Assembly: GCF_003946175.1 (NCBI RefSeq)
Contig: NZ_RHOK01000015.1
Span: 1-62,785, forward strand
Direction: 5' to 3'
Length of the DNA stretch: 62,785 bases
Origin: Lacticaseibacillus suibinensis
GTDB lineage: Bacteria; Bacillota; Bacilli; Lactobacillales; Lactobacillaceae
Shown here: piece after piece, positions 17,801-25,352 of the stretch
Numbering within the stretch: position 1 is the stretch's first letter
Layout of the letters: every line of letters begins with the position of its first letter
Program-made: the position numbers and the translations under genes
Notes under the pieces: model-generated
The model's database searches: none
What the model was told of the DNA's origin: nothing
The model's input: the letters and a program-made list of their open reading frames with translations, nothing else

Positions 17801-17882
17801 GTGCTTCCGTTTCTCTGGTAATCATGCTATTATGATGATATTAAAATGAGATTTAAATTATAAAATGAAAAGAGTGATGATC

Positions 17883-18026
17883 ATGATGGCGATGCCAAAT
17901 CATCCCACTAGGCAGCATCAAGTCGATCAGGACCGCGCTTATGACCGGATTGCGCCCAAGCCATATCACTGTTTAGCCTTGATTGTCGCCAGTCTGGTAC
18001 TGGCCGGGGTACTGGGGTTTCTCTAA
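17883..18026 (+). CDS. Small single-pass membrane protein, hypothetical
   Basis: A 47-residue frame with a polar, His/Gln/Asp-rich N-terminal half and one C-terminal hydrophobic helix (LALIVASLVLAGVLGFL). A weak AAAAGAG lies 8 bp before the ATG; an in-frame ATG at 17,877 is also possible. An extended -10 (TGCTATTAT) lies upstream near 17,826 and a good terminator follows. No family recognised; probably a short membrane protein facing the cytoplasm with its N terminus. Confidence 0.5.
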   Translation: MMAMPNHPTRQHQVDQDRAYDRIAPKPYHCLALIVASLVLAGVLGFL

Positions 18027-18036
18027 TTAAACGAGT

Positions 18037-18068
18037 GGGTCCGCTGCAAGTGACAGCGGGCCCTTTTT
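18037..18068 (+). terminator. Terminator after the small membrane protein
   Basis: GGGTCCGCTG pairs with CAGCGGGCCC, followed by T5. Confidence 0.8.
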
Positions 18069-18139
18069 GTTGGGCAGGTGCGGGAACGGTGGTGGCGCCA
18101 AGCAGCAGCAGCCACCACCGCCCCCGCGCCAGAGTAAAG

Positions 18140-18168
18140 AAAAACCCTCACTGCCGAAGCGGTGAGGG
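18140..18168 (-). terminator. Terminator of the fruRKA operon
   Basis: On the minus strand, CCCTCAC/GTGAGGG is followed by T5. It lies 11 bp after the fruA stop. Confidence 0.85.
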
Positions 18169-18179
18169 AGACAGAATCA

Positions 18180-20117
18180 TTAAGCCTCTTTGGCTTTGGG
18201 CCGCCATAGGCCGAGGATGAGCCCGGCAATGACGGTGCCGACAATCAGGGAGAGGATGAAGCCCAATTTCTGGTCGGTCAGGGCCAAGGCCACGATCCCG
18301 CCGTGGGGCGCCGGCACGTTGACCTTGAAGACTTGCGTCAAGCCGCCGGCAATCGCGGAGCCAATGACCGAACTGCCGATGATGTGCAGTGGATCGGTGG
18401 CGGCGAAGGGAATGGCACCTTCAGTGATAAAGGTCAGGCCCAGGACATAGTTGGACATGGCCGAGCTATGTTCCGTTTTGGTGAATTTTTGCGGGAACAA
18501 GGTCGCAGCCAAGGCAATGGCCAGCGGCGGAATCATCCCACCAATCATGACGGCGGCCATCCAGCGGCCGTCTTTGAAGCCGGAAGCTTGGTAAATCCCA
18601 ATGGCAAAGGTGTAAGCCGCTTTGTTGAAGGGACCGCCCATGTCGATGCTCATCATCGCCGCCAAAATCACGCCGACGACGACCGCGTTACCAGTACCCA
18701 TGCCTTCAAGCCAGGCAATCAGCGCGCCATTCAGGAAGGCAAAAATCGGATTAACGATGAAGAACATGATCAGGCCAATCAAGGCTAAGCCAATGACCGG
18801 ATAGAACAAAATGGTCTTCAAGCCATCCAAGGAGCGTGGGACTTTAGCGAAGAGCTTCTTGAGGCCAACAATCATCCAGCCGGCAATGAACCCAGCGGCC
18901 AGGCCGCCAATAAACCCAGCGGGATTTTGCGCTTTGACAATTGACGCGGAAGCCAAGGTGGCCATATAACCACCGACGAACCCAGGCATTAAGGCCGGCC
19001 GATCACCGATTGACACCGCGATGTAAGCGGCCAGGACTGGCACCAAGAAGGAAAAGGCGTAGTTCCCTAAGTTGTTGGTGAAAGTGAACCAACCGGACTG
19101 GGCGCCAAACGCATTTTCAAAGATGAAGGACAGCGCCATGATGATCCCACCGCCGACCACGAAAGGCAGCATGTTGGAGACCCCGTTCATCAAATCTGCA
19201 TAAATCTTGCTCCAGGTACTCTTCTTTTCGTCATCATCCGCGTCGCTTTGCACGCCGCCTTCAGCATGGAAAATCGGGCCTTTTTCGGCCAGGGTGTCGT
19301 TGATTAATTCTTCCGGCTTCTTGATGCCATCGATGACCGGGCGGTTGATCAGATGCTTGCCGTCAAAGCGCGGCATGTCGACTTTCTTGTCGGCGGCGAT
19401 GATGACGCCAACCGCCTTGGCAATGTCGGCTTTGGTCAGCAGGTGCTTCACGCCTTCAGAGCCATTGGTTTCGACCTTGATGGCCACGCCCATTTTCTCA
19501 GCTTGTTCCTTGAGGGCGGCTTCGGCCATGTAAGTATGGGCAATGCCGGTGGGGCAGGCGGTGACCGCAACGATAAACGGCTTTTCTGCTGGGGTGGTTT
19601 CAACCGCGGCCGGCGCCGCAGCAGCTTCGGCGGCTGCCTCTTCAGCCTCTTTGGCTTCCTTAGCGGCTTGGGCATCGGCAAAGAGTTGCAAGACCTCATC
19701 TGGGGTGGTGGCTTCTTTCAAGGCTGCCACCAGCTTCGGATTGATCAGCAGCGAAGACAGGGCTGCTAAGGCCTGCAGGTGCGTGTTGTTGGCGCCTTCG
19801 GGAGCGGCAATCATGAAGAACAGGTGCACCGGCTGACCGTCTAAGGCGTTGAAGTCAACGCCGGCGGCACTTTTAGCAAACAGCACCGTGGCGCGTTGAA
19901 CGGCTTTGTCCTTGGCGTGGGGCATGGCGATACCATCCCCGATGCCGGTGGTGGACTCTGCTTCACGCTTTTCAATGTCGGCTTGATAGAGTTTGGCATC
20001 ATCGATAATGCCTTCTTCAGCGTACTTGGTGACCATTTCGGTGATGGCCGCCGCCTTGGTGGTGGCCTTGAGGTCCATGATCATGACATTTTTGAGTAGT
20101 AAGTCACGAATATCCAT
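18180..20117 (-). CDS. fruA: PTS fructose transporter, fused EIIABC
   Basis: A 645-residue permease that imports fructose as fructose-1-phosphate. EIIA is N-terminal (1-150) with phospho-His67 in AMPHAKD. An Ala/Glu-rich linker follows (150-178), then EIIB with Cys188 in TACPTGIAHT, and EIIC with about nine membrane helices to the end. It starts directly after the fruK stop, with its GGAGG inside fruK. It is the last gene of the fruR-fruK-fruA operon. Confidence 0.96.
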   Translation of the reverse strand: MDIRDLLLKNVMIMDLKATTKAAAITEMVTKYAEEGIIDDAKLYQADIEKREAESTTGIGDGIAMPHAKDKAVQRATVLFAKSAAGVDFNALDGQPVHLFFMIAAPEGANNTHLQALAALSSLLINPKLVAALKEATTPDEVLQLFADAQAAKEAKEAEEAAAEAAAAPAAVETTPAEKPFIVAVTACPTGIAHTYMAEAALKEQAEKMGVAIKVETNGSEGVKHLLTKADIAKAVGVIIAADKKVDMPRFDGKHLINRPVIDGIKKPEELINDTLAEKGPIFHAEGGVQSDADDDEKKSTWSKIYADLMNGVSNMLPFVVGGGIIMALSFIFENAFGAQSGWFTFTNNLGNYAFSFLVPVLAAYIAVSIGDRPALMPGFVGGYMATLASASIVKAQNPAGFIGGLAAGFIAGWMIVGLKKLFAKVPRSLDGLKTILFYPVIGLALIGLIMFFIVNPIFAFLNGALIAWLEGMGTGNAVVVGVILAAMMSIDMGGPFNKAAYTFAIGIYQASGFKDGRWMAAVMIGGMIPPLAIALAATLFPQKFTKTEHSSAMSNYVLGLTFITEGAIPFAATDPLHIIGSSVIGSAIAGGLTQVFKVNVPAPHGGIVALALTDQKLGFILSLIVGTVIAGLILGLWRPKAKEA

Positions 20118-21035
20118 TTAGATTTCCTCCATTGTGATGGTGGCGGCAACTTCAGCGATTTTAGCCTTGGTGGCTAAGTCTTGGGAAAAGGCAGTGGCAC
20201 TGCCGCAGGCGATGCCGGCTTTAAACGCGGCTTGCGCATCGCCGGTTTGCATCAACGTGCCGGTGAAACCGGCAAGCATCGAGTCGCCGGCTCCTACCGA
20301 ATTGATTACTCGACCCGGGGCAACGGTGCCATGGTAGGCATGCTCGGCGGTGACCATCAGCGCGCCTTTGCCGGCCATGGAAACCAGGACATGCTGCGCA
20401 CCGAGCTTCAGCAACTTGCGCCCAGCAGTGACCACTTGCTGTAGATCCGTGTATTCGTCATCCCCGAACAACGCGGCCAGTTCATGGTGGTTCGGTTTGA
20501 CGACTAGGGGATGGTCAGGCAGGGTGTCGAGCAGGGCTTGGCCAGTGGTGTCAATCACAAACTCGGCTTTGGCGGCATGAATCATCGGAATGAGATCGCG
20601 GTAGAAGGTAGCCGGTAAACCTTGAGGAAGGCTGCCAGCCATAATCACGACATCGCCAGGTTGCAGGCGGGCTTTAAGGTCGGATGTGAAGGCTTCGACT
20701 TCAGTAGCCGCAATTTGCGGCCCAGCTGCGTTAAGCTCAGTTTCGCTTTGCGCATGCAGCTTAACGTTCAGGCGCGTGGCGGCCGCGGTGGTGGTCAGGT
20801 GATGTGCGACTTGAAGCTGCGCCAGCTGGTCTTCAATGAACGCGCCAGTGAAGCCGCCGCTAAAGCCCAGCGCGGTACTGGCGATGCCCAAGGCCTTCAA
20901 AATGCGACTGACATTAATGCCTTTACCGCCTGGTAGCATCACCGCTGAACTGAGGTGGTTCACCCGCCCGAGTTCAAGGTCGGGGAGGGCGATTACGTAA
21001 TCGATTGACGGGTTGAGGGTAATCGAATAAATCAT
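20118..21035 (-). CDS. fruK: 1-phosphofructokinase
   Basis: A 305-residue PfkB-family kinase that converts fructose-1-phosphate to fructose-1,6-bisphosphate. The N-terminal motif GGKGINVSR and the C-terminal GAGDSMLAGF (catalytic Asp) are typical. Its ATG overlaps the fruR stop by 4 bp (ATGA), so translation is coupled. The product enters glycolysis upstream of the pyk step also encoded in this window. Confidence 0.95.
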   Translation of the reverse strand: MIYSITLNPSIDYVIALPDLELGRVNHLSSAVMLPGGKGINVSRILKALGIASTALGFSGGFTGAFIEDQLAQLQVAHHLTTTAAATRLNVKLHAQSETELNAAGPQIAATEVEAFTSDLKARLQPGDVVIMAGSLPQGLPATFYRDLIPMIHAAKAEFVIDTTGQALLDTLPDHPLVVKPNHHELAALFGDDEYTDLQQVVTAGRKLLKLGAQHVLVSMAGKGALMVTAEHAYHGTVAPGRVINSVGAGDSMLAGFTGTLMQTGDAQAAFKAGIACGSATAFSQDLATKAKIAEVAATITMEEI

Positions 21036-21781
21036 GCATGAACCTCCTTGATATTGGTTTGATCTTCGTAGTAGGTGGCAATGTCACCTAAAGCAGTGGT
21101 GAGAATGATGCCAGCCGAAATTGGCGCAAAGCGGGCGAAACTGACCTGGCCGAATTTGGTGGGGTCAGCCAAAATCACGGCGGTTTTGGCCTGCCTGATT
21201 GCAGCGGCCTTCACCGCGGCTTCTTCCTGATCCGGCGTGGTCAGCCCATATTTCAGGTGCACCCCGTTCGCGCCGATGAAGGCAAAGTCAAAGCGGCAGG
21301 CTTCCATTTGTTGCACGGTGGTGGCCCCGATCAGCGCCTTGGTGGTGGGCTTGACGCTGCCACCAAGCAGGCGGGTGGCGATGCCGTAATCCGCAAGTTG
21401 ACTGGCATTGTCAACGCCAGTGGTGACCACGGTGACTTCACGCTCGGCGAGCAGGGGAATCATTTGCGCGGTGCTGGTGCCAGCATCAAGAAAAATCGTT
21501 TGGTGCGGTTTCAGCAATTTCACCGCGGCTTGGGCAATTTGCTGTTTTTCCAGCAGCGCCTGCGTGGCTTTTTCTTGGACGCTGAGTTCCACTAAACTGG
21601 CATCGATTCGTTCAGCGCCACCATGAATGCGCCGGAGCTGGCCGGCACTTTCCATGTCGGCGAGGTCGCGCCGGATGGTTGACTCAGAAGCGTCTAAAGC
21701 CGCCATCAGGGCTTGGGATTTGACCACTGATTGGCGGGTTAGCAGCGCTTGAATGTAACGATGGCGTTCTTCTGTAAGCAT
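21032..21781 (-). CDS. fruR: DeoR-family fructose operon regulator
   Basis: A 249-residue regulator. The N-terminal DeoR helix-turn-helix (ERHRYIQALLTRQSVVKSQ, then SESTIRRDLADME) is followed by a phosphosugar-sensing domain related to ribose-5-phosphate isomerase. The effector is probably fructose-1-phosphate. The start is the ATG at 21,781 with GAGGTG before it; a longer frame has no ribosome-binding site. Likely represses its own operon through the GTCA-type sites just upstream. Confidence 0.9.
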   Translation of the reverse strand: MLTEERHRYIQALLTRQSVVKSQALMAALDASESTIRRDLADMESAGQLRRIHGGAERIDASLVELSVQEKATQALLEKQQIAQAAVKLLKPHQTIFLDAGTSTAQMIPLLAEREVTVVTTGVDNASQLADYGIATRLLGGSVKPTTKALIGATTVQQMEACRFDFAFIGANGVHLKYGLTTPDQEEAAVKAAAIRQAKTAVILADPTKFGQVSFARFAPISAGIILTTALGDIATYYEDQTNIKEVHA

Positions 21782-21802
21782 TTTCTTCACCTCACAGCGC
21801 TT

Positions 21803-21830
21803 AGTATACACGTCAAACGGTCAAAAGCAA
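21803..21830 (-). promoter_or_regulatory. fruRKA promoter
   Basis: On the minus strand, TTGCTT (21,825-21,830), 16-bp spacer, TATACT (21,803-21,808). One operator-like ACGGTCA (21,817-21,823) sits in the spacer. Confidence 0.6.
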
Positions 21831-21885
21831 TACATAACGGTCAAAAACATTCAAATTATCGTCAATGTACGGTCACAAGCCGTCA
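21811..21885. promoter_or_regulatory. Probable FruR operator array
   Basis: Three ACGGTCA sites (21,817, 21,837, 21,869) and three CGTCA sites (21,811, 21,860, 21,881) lie in the same orientation. Most start about 10, 20 or 21 bp apart, placing them on one face of the helix. They cover the fru promoter and extend toward mupG. Assignment to FruR is inferred from position. Confidence 0.55.
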
Positions 21886-21920
21886 CACCAAAATTGTTCC
21901 CACAAATTTGTAGGAAGCCC

Positions 21921-21950
21921 TTTCATTGGTATGGTCCAAAATGGTAAACT
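21921..21950 (+). promoter_or_regulatory. mupG promoter
   Basis: TTTCAT (21,921-21,926), 18-bp spacer and extended -10 TGGTAAACT ending at 21,950; 25 bp before the mupG start. Confidence 0.55.
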
Positions 21951-21975
21951 AGAGTCGAAAAGGGGGACGATACTC

Positions 21976-23070
21976 ATGGGAAAACTAGGCGTTTCAGTTT
22001 ATCCAGAACGATCGACTTATGAAAAAGATGCCGCATACTTGGATTTAGCGGCGCAATACAAGTTCAAACGGGTCTTCACCTCGCTGCTTGAAATCAAAGG
22101 CGACCAAGACGCAGTGGTGAACAACTTCAAGAAGGTCATCAACCATGCCAATGCACTCGGCATGGAAGTGATGGTCGACATCAACCCGGCGTTGTTCAAG
22201 CAGCTCGGGGTCACCTACGACAACTTGGCGTTCTTCCACGACCTTGGGGCTTGGGGGGTACGCCTGGATGAAGGCTTCACCGGGGCCGAAGAAGCCCGGA
22301 TGACGCGCAATCCTTATGGCCTGAAGATCGAAGTCAACATGTCACAAGGCACGCACTACATCGATAACATCATGGCGTTTTCACCTGATCGTAATAACCT
22401 ACTGGGGTCGCATAATTTCTATCCGCATCGCTTCTCCGGCTTGGGGCAGGCGTTCTTTGAACAAGCCACGGCGCTATACACGCAGTACCGGTTAAACACG
22501 GCCGCCTTCATCACATCGCAGGCCGCCACGTTCGGCCCTTGGCCAACCCAAGATGGCCTGTGCACGCTGGAAATGCACCGGAACTTGCCAGTGGAAACGC
22601 AAGTGAAGCATTATCAGTTGATGGACACCATTAATGATGTCATTATTGCTAATGCGTATGCCAGCGAGGCGGAATTAAAGGCGGCGCATGACGCTTTCTT
22701 CGCAGCTTACCCAGTGATTAAAGTGGTGCCGGCAGCTGATATGACGCCACTGGAACACACTGTGATTTTTGACAATGACCACAGTTATCGCGGCGATCGC
22801 AGCGAATACCTCCTCCGTAGCACCATGACGCGGGTGAAGTACCGGGATCGCGATTTTCCGGCGCACAACACCAAGCCGATTACGCGCGGGGATGTGCTGA
22901 TTGATAATGTTGGCTTTGGCCAATACAAAGGCGAAACGCAAATTGCCTTGCAAGACATGCCCAATGATGGGCGCGTGAATGTGGTGGGCCACCTTCACCC
23001 AGATGAAGCGTTTCTTTTGAGTTACCTTAAGCCTTGGAGTGGGTTCAAATTTGCGGAAGCCACGCTTTAA
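21976..23070 (+). CDS. mupG: MupG-family 6-phospho-N-acetylmuramidase (DUF871)
   Basis: A 364-residue protein with a TIM-barrel N-terminal part (GVSVYPERS, then MVDINPALF) and a C-terminal cyclophilin-like domain. This is the DUF871 family, whose studied member MupG cleaves MurNAc-6-phosphate-GlcNAc during cell-wall recycling. ATG 21,976 is used because AGGGGG precedes it. It is divergent from fruRKA and followed 18 bp later by an AraC regulator. No MurNAc PTS or etherase gene is nearby, so the substrate could be another 6-phosphoglycoside. Confidence 0.8.
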   Translation: MGKLGVSVYPERSTYEKDAAYLDLAAQYKFKRVFTSLLEIKGDQDAVVNNFKKVINHANALGMEVMVDINPALFKQLGVTYDNLAFFHDLGAWGVRLDEGFTGAEEARMTRNPYGLKIEVNMSQGTHYIDNIMAFSPDRNNLLGSHNFYPHRFSGLGQAFFEQATALYTQYRLNTAAFITSQAATFGPWPTQDGLCTLEMHRNLPVETQVKHYQLMDTINDVIIANAYASEAELKAAHDAFFAAYPVIKVVPAADMTPLEHTVIFDNDHSYRGDRSEYLLRSTMTRVKYRDRDFPAHNTKPITRGDVLIDNVGFGQYKGETQIALQDMPNDGRVNVVGHLHPDEAFLLSYLKPWSGFKFAEATL

Positions 23071-23088
23071 TTATTAGAGGTGAGCCTG

Positions 23089-23958
23089 ATGGTGACCATC
23101 AAACACGAAATGGTGCAGTTGACGCCCAGTTTGCCGTTCAAGTTCTATGCCAAAGATCCGCATCAGGCGGCCATTGCGCCACATTGGCACCGCGGTTTGG
23201 AACTGAATTGGTTGGTGGCTGGCGGACCGTTGACAGTCGTTCAAAATGGCGTCACCTCGATTTTTCATGCCGGCGCCATGTGGACTGTCGATTCGCGGGT
23301 GGTGCACGCCTCGCAAAGCGGCGGTGTGCCCGTGCAGGAATATGGCATCATCATCGATCCGACCTTTTTGGAATCCGTGTTGCCTGATAGTGTCAATTGG
23401 CACTTTACGCTGCAAGGGCCGCCTGAGCCTCCGGTGCCAGCCTATGCGGCTTTGCAAGCGGCCTTTGCTGCGCTGGCGAAACCGATGACGGCACCGTTGA
23501 CGCCAGTCAGTCGGCTAGAGGCGCTGAGTGCGTTTTATGAGATGCTGGCGCTGCTGGCCGCGCATTTCACTGCCGTTAAGGCCACGCCGGTGGTCCGCGT
23601 TAATGCGCCCCTGGTGGATGAAGCCATGGCGCTCATCGATCAGCAATATGCCGAGCCGGTCAAAATCAGTCAGCTGGCGGCGAAGCTACACACTTCGGTC
23701 ACCACTTTGGGCAACCAGTTTCAGGCCACGCTGAAGCAATCGCCGAATCAATATCTGCAAGAGGTGCGGTTGATGAAAGCGCGGGAGCTGCTGCTCACAT
23801 CTAACAAACCGATTGAGTACGTGGCAATGGCGAGTGGTTTCGGCAATTCGCGGAGCTTAGCCCGGAATTTCAAACGTTGGAAAGGGTTAACCCCGAGTGC
23901 CTATCGGGCGGCGTACAAGCGGTATCACCAAAATGACCGCATTTACTTTGAAAATTAA
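23089..23958 (+). CDS. AraC-family transcriptional regulator with cupin sensor
   Basis: 289 residues. The N-terminal cupin half has a typical HWHRGLELNWLV motif. The C-terminal half has two AraC helix-turn-helix motifs (about 190-280; PNQYLQEVRLMKARELL and the second near ASGFGNSRSLARNFK). ATG 23,089 has GAGGTG 6 bp before it; GTG 23,080 overlaps that site. It lies 18 bp after mupG and is probably co-transcribed, so a regulator of amino-sugar or glycoside use is likely. Confidence 0.85.
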   Translation: MVTIKHEMVQLTPSLPFKFYAKDPHQAAIAPHWHRGLELNWLVAGGPLTVVQNGVTSIFHAGAMWTVDSRVVHASQSGGVPVQEYGIIIDPTFLESVLPDSVNWHFTLQGPPEPPVPAYAALQAAFAALAKPMTAPLTPVSRLEALSAFYEMLALLAAHFTAVKATPVVRVNAPLVDEAMALIDQQYAEPVKISQLAAKLHTSVTTLGNQFQATLKQSPNQYLQEVRLMKARELLLTSNKPIEYVAMASGFGNSRSLARNFKRWKGLTPSAYRAAYKRYHQNDRIYFEN

Positions 23959-24011
23959 CCCCTCGCCAAGGCAGTCGGCCGTTACACTATAGTCGTCAGC
24001 CAAATCAAATC

Positions 24012-24050
24012 GACTCCGCAGTGCCTGGACAGCCTGCGGGGTCCTTTTTT
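24012..24050 (+). terminator. Terminator after the AraC gene
   Basis: GACTCCGCAG pairs with CTGCGGGGTC around a 12-base loop, followed by T6. Confidence 0.8.
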
Positions 24051-24063
24051 GTTCAGCCGCTAA

Positions 24064-24079
24064 CTTGATGCAAATCAAG
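24064..24079. promoter_or_regulatory. FNR-type operator
   Basis: CTTGATGCAAATCAAG is a perfect match to the FNR consensus TTGAT-N4-ATCAA. Its centre is about 41.5 bp upstream of the start site predicted from the -10 at 24,101, the classic class II activator position. Confidence 0.8.
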
Positions 24080-24100
24080 TTGGTTCTTCGCTAGTTGGCG

Positions 24101-24106
24101 TATACT
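24101..24106 (+). promoter_or_regulatory. -10 of the flp promoter
   Basis: TATACT at the right distance from the FNR box. There is no good -35 at 24,078-24,083, as expected for an activator-dependent promoter. Confidence 0.6.
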
Positions 24107-24130
24107 ATAGAAAAAAGCGAGGTGGGTAAG

Positions 24131-24805
24131 ATGCATCAACACGAAGCAGAAGATTGTGTGCGGCTAGTGCCAATTTTTCAGGCGCTTGACCCAAACGATG
24201 TGGCCCAAGTGGCTAAACTGGTGCGCGACCGGCAGTATGCCGCTGGCGAGACGCTGTTTGCGGCCGGGACCGCAGCGGACGCTTTGATGATCATTGCCCA
24301 TGGCCAAGTCAAGGTCACCCAAACCCTGGCCAGTGGTCGCGAGCAGTTGCTACGGGTGCTGGGCCCAGGCGAGTTTGATGGCGAGGCTGTGCTGTTCACG
24401 CCGAGCGAGCGCACCACCAGTGGCGTTGCCTTGACCCAGGTGGTGGTCTGCACCATTAGTCGCCAGGACTTTCAGCAGTTGTTAAAAAAGACCCCGGCGC
24501 TAGCGCTGAACATGCTCAATAGCCTCGGCGAACGCGTGGTGCAGTTAGAGGCCCAAACAACCGCCGCCAATGTGGCCAGCGTCAGTGAACGCCTCGCCGG
24601 CTACCTGGTGGAAACCAGTGCGGCTCTAGGCCAGGCCCATTTCACCTTGCCCCTGCAGAAAAAGGATTTGGCGGCTTACTTGGGCACGACCCCAGAAACC
24701 GTCAGCCGCAAGCTAGCGGCGTTTGAGCGCGACGGCCTCATCAAGCAAAATGGCCGCAGCCAGATTACGATTTTAGATAGCGACGACCTGAGTTTGGTCG
24801 AATAA
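24131..24805 (+). CDS. flp: FNR-like redox regulator (FLP)
   Basis: A 224-residue Crp/Fnr protein: cyclic-nucleotide-type sensor barrel (about 10-125), dimer helix, and a winged helix with recognition motif E189-T-V-S192-R193. E, S and R at these places in FNR read TTGAT, and a TTGAT-N4-ATCAA box lies in its own promoter. There is no FNR iron-sulfur cysteine cluster, but Cys9 and Cys107 are present. The L. casei homologue FLP is known to switch through an intramolecular disulfide, so thiol-based redox sensing is likely. ATG 24,131 follows GAGGTGG. Confidence 0.88.
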   Translation: MHQHEAEDCVRLVPIFQALDPNDVAQVAKLVRDRQYAAGETLFAAGTAADALMIIAHGQVKVTQTLASGREQLLRVLGPGEFDGEAVLFTPSERTTSGVALTQVVVCTISRQDFQQLLKKTPALALNMLNSLGERVVQLEAQTTAANVASVSERLAGYLVETSAALGQAHFTLPLQKKDLAAYLGTTPETVSRKLAAFERDGLIKQNGRSQITILDSDDLSLVE

Positions 24806-24827
24806 CGGCGCAGGCCGTTATTTTTTT
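24802..24827 (+). terminator. Terminator after flp
   Basis: ATAACGGC/GCCGTTAT is a perfect 8-bp stem with a 4-base loop and T7. It overlaps the flp stop codon. Confidence 0.85.
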
Positions 24828-24857
24828 GGCCTCAGCGGCATGGGCTGGGGCAGAAAT

Positions 24858-24866
24858 TGGTATAAT
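24858..24866 (+). promoter_or_regulatory. Extended -10 promoter reading into repeat locus 2
   Basis: TGGTATAAT at 24,858-24,866 is an extended consensus -10. The only frame behind it is a tiny MKVMQVVN peptide at about 24,874. A transcript would read through the hairpin units toward obg. Confidence 0.5.
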
Positions 24867-24912
24867 AACGATAATGAAAGTCATGCAGGTGGTGAACTAG
24901 TCGCTACGCAGC

Positions 24913-24993
24913 GTCGACGCCGAAGCGACGAGCTAAGGTGCACGCTGGCTGACACGCGGTATCAAGGCTACTCGTCGCCCTAAGCCCCCCGAC
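24913..24993. repeat. Hairpin repeat family 2, unit 4 (shortened)
   Basis: A degraded copy. GACGCCGAAGCGACGAGCTA and GGCTACTCGTCGCCCTAAGC match the two core strands of the family, but the outer stem is short and the apical part is replaced. Confidence 0.6.
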
Positions 24994-25015
24994 CTTTGGA
25001 GCCTAGTCGCGCTGC

Positions 25016-25119
25016 ATGAGGCCAACGCCTGAGCGACTAGCCACGCCCAAAGCCTCGCCATCAAAAGGCGATGGCAATGCTTTGGGCTAGGCTACTCGTC
25101 AGGCTAAGCCCGGCCTCAT
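25016..25119. repeat. Hairpin repeat family 2, unit 5
   Basis: A 104-nt unit: outer stem ATGAGGCC/GGCCTCAT, mid stem CCCAAAGC/GCTTTGGG, apical stem GCCATC/GATGGC. Core strands as in the other loci. Confidence 0.85.
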
Positions 25120-25140
25120 TCCGCAGCCTAGTCGCGCTGC

Positions 25141-25244
25141 ATGAGGCCAACGCCTGAGCGACTAGCTACGCCCAAAGCCTCGCCATCAAAAGGCGATGGC
25201 AATGCTTTGGGCTAGGCTACTCGTCAGGCTAAGCCCGGCCTCAT
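25141..25244. repeat. Hairpin repeat family 2, unit 6
   Basis: Almost identical to unit 5 (period 125 bp), joined to it by the spacer CCGCAGCCTAGTCGCGCTGC. This suggests a recent duplication. Confidence 0.85.
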
Positions 25245-25261
25245 TCCGCAGCCTGGCTGTA

Positions 25262-25290
25262 TTGCACTTTGGGGGCAGAACCCGTATGAT
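25262..25290 (+). promoter_or_regulatory. obg promoter
   Basis: TTGCAC (25,262-25,267), 17-bp spacer, TATGAT (25,285-25,290). It begins 18 bp after the last hairpin unit. Confidence 0.65.
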
Positions 25291-25352
25291 TGACGTTTAG
25301 TAGTAGACGTTCGCGTTGGCGCATGGCGCCAGTTCGGTATAAGGAGGAGCAC

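Noticed and set aside
9671-25244. Family 2 hairpins as ordinary rho-independent terminators
   Set aside because: No T-runs follow them, and the upstream genes already have proper terminators (9139-9169, 24,802-24,827).
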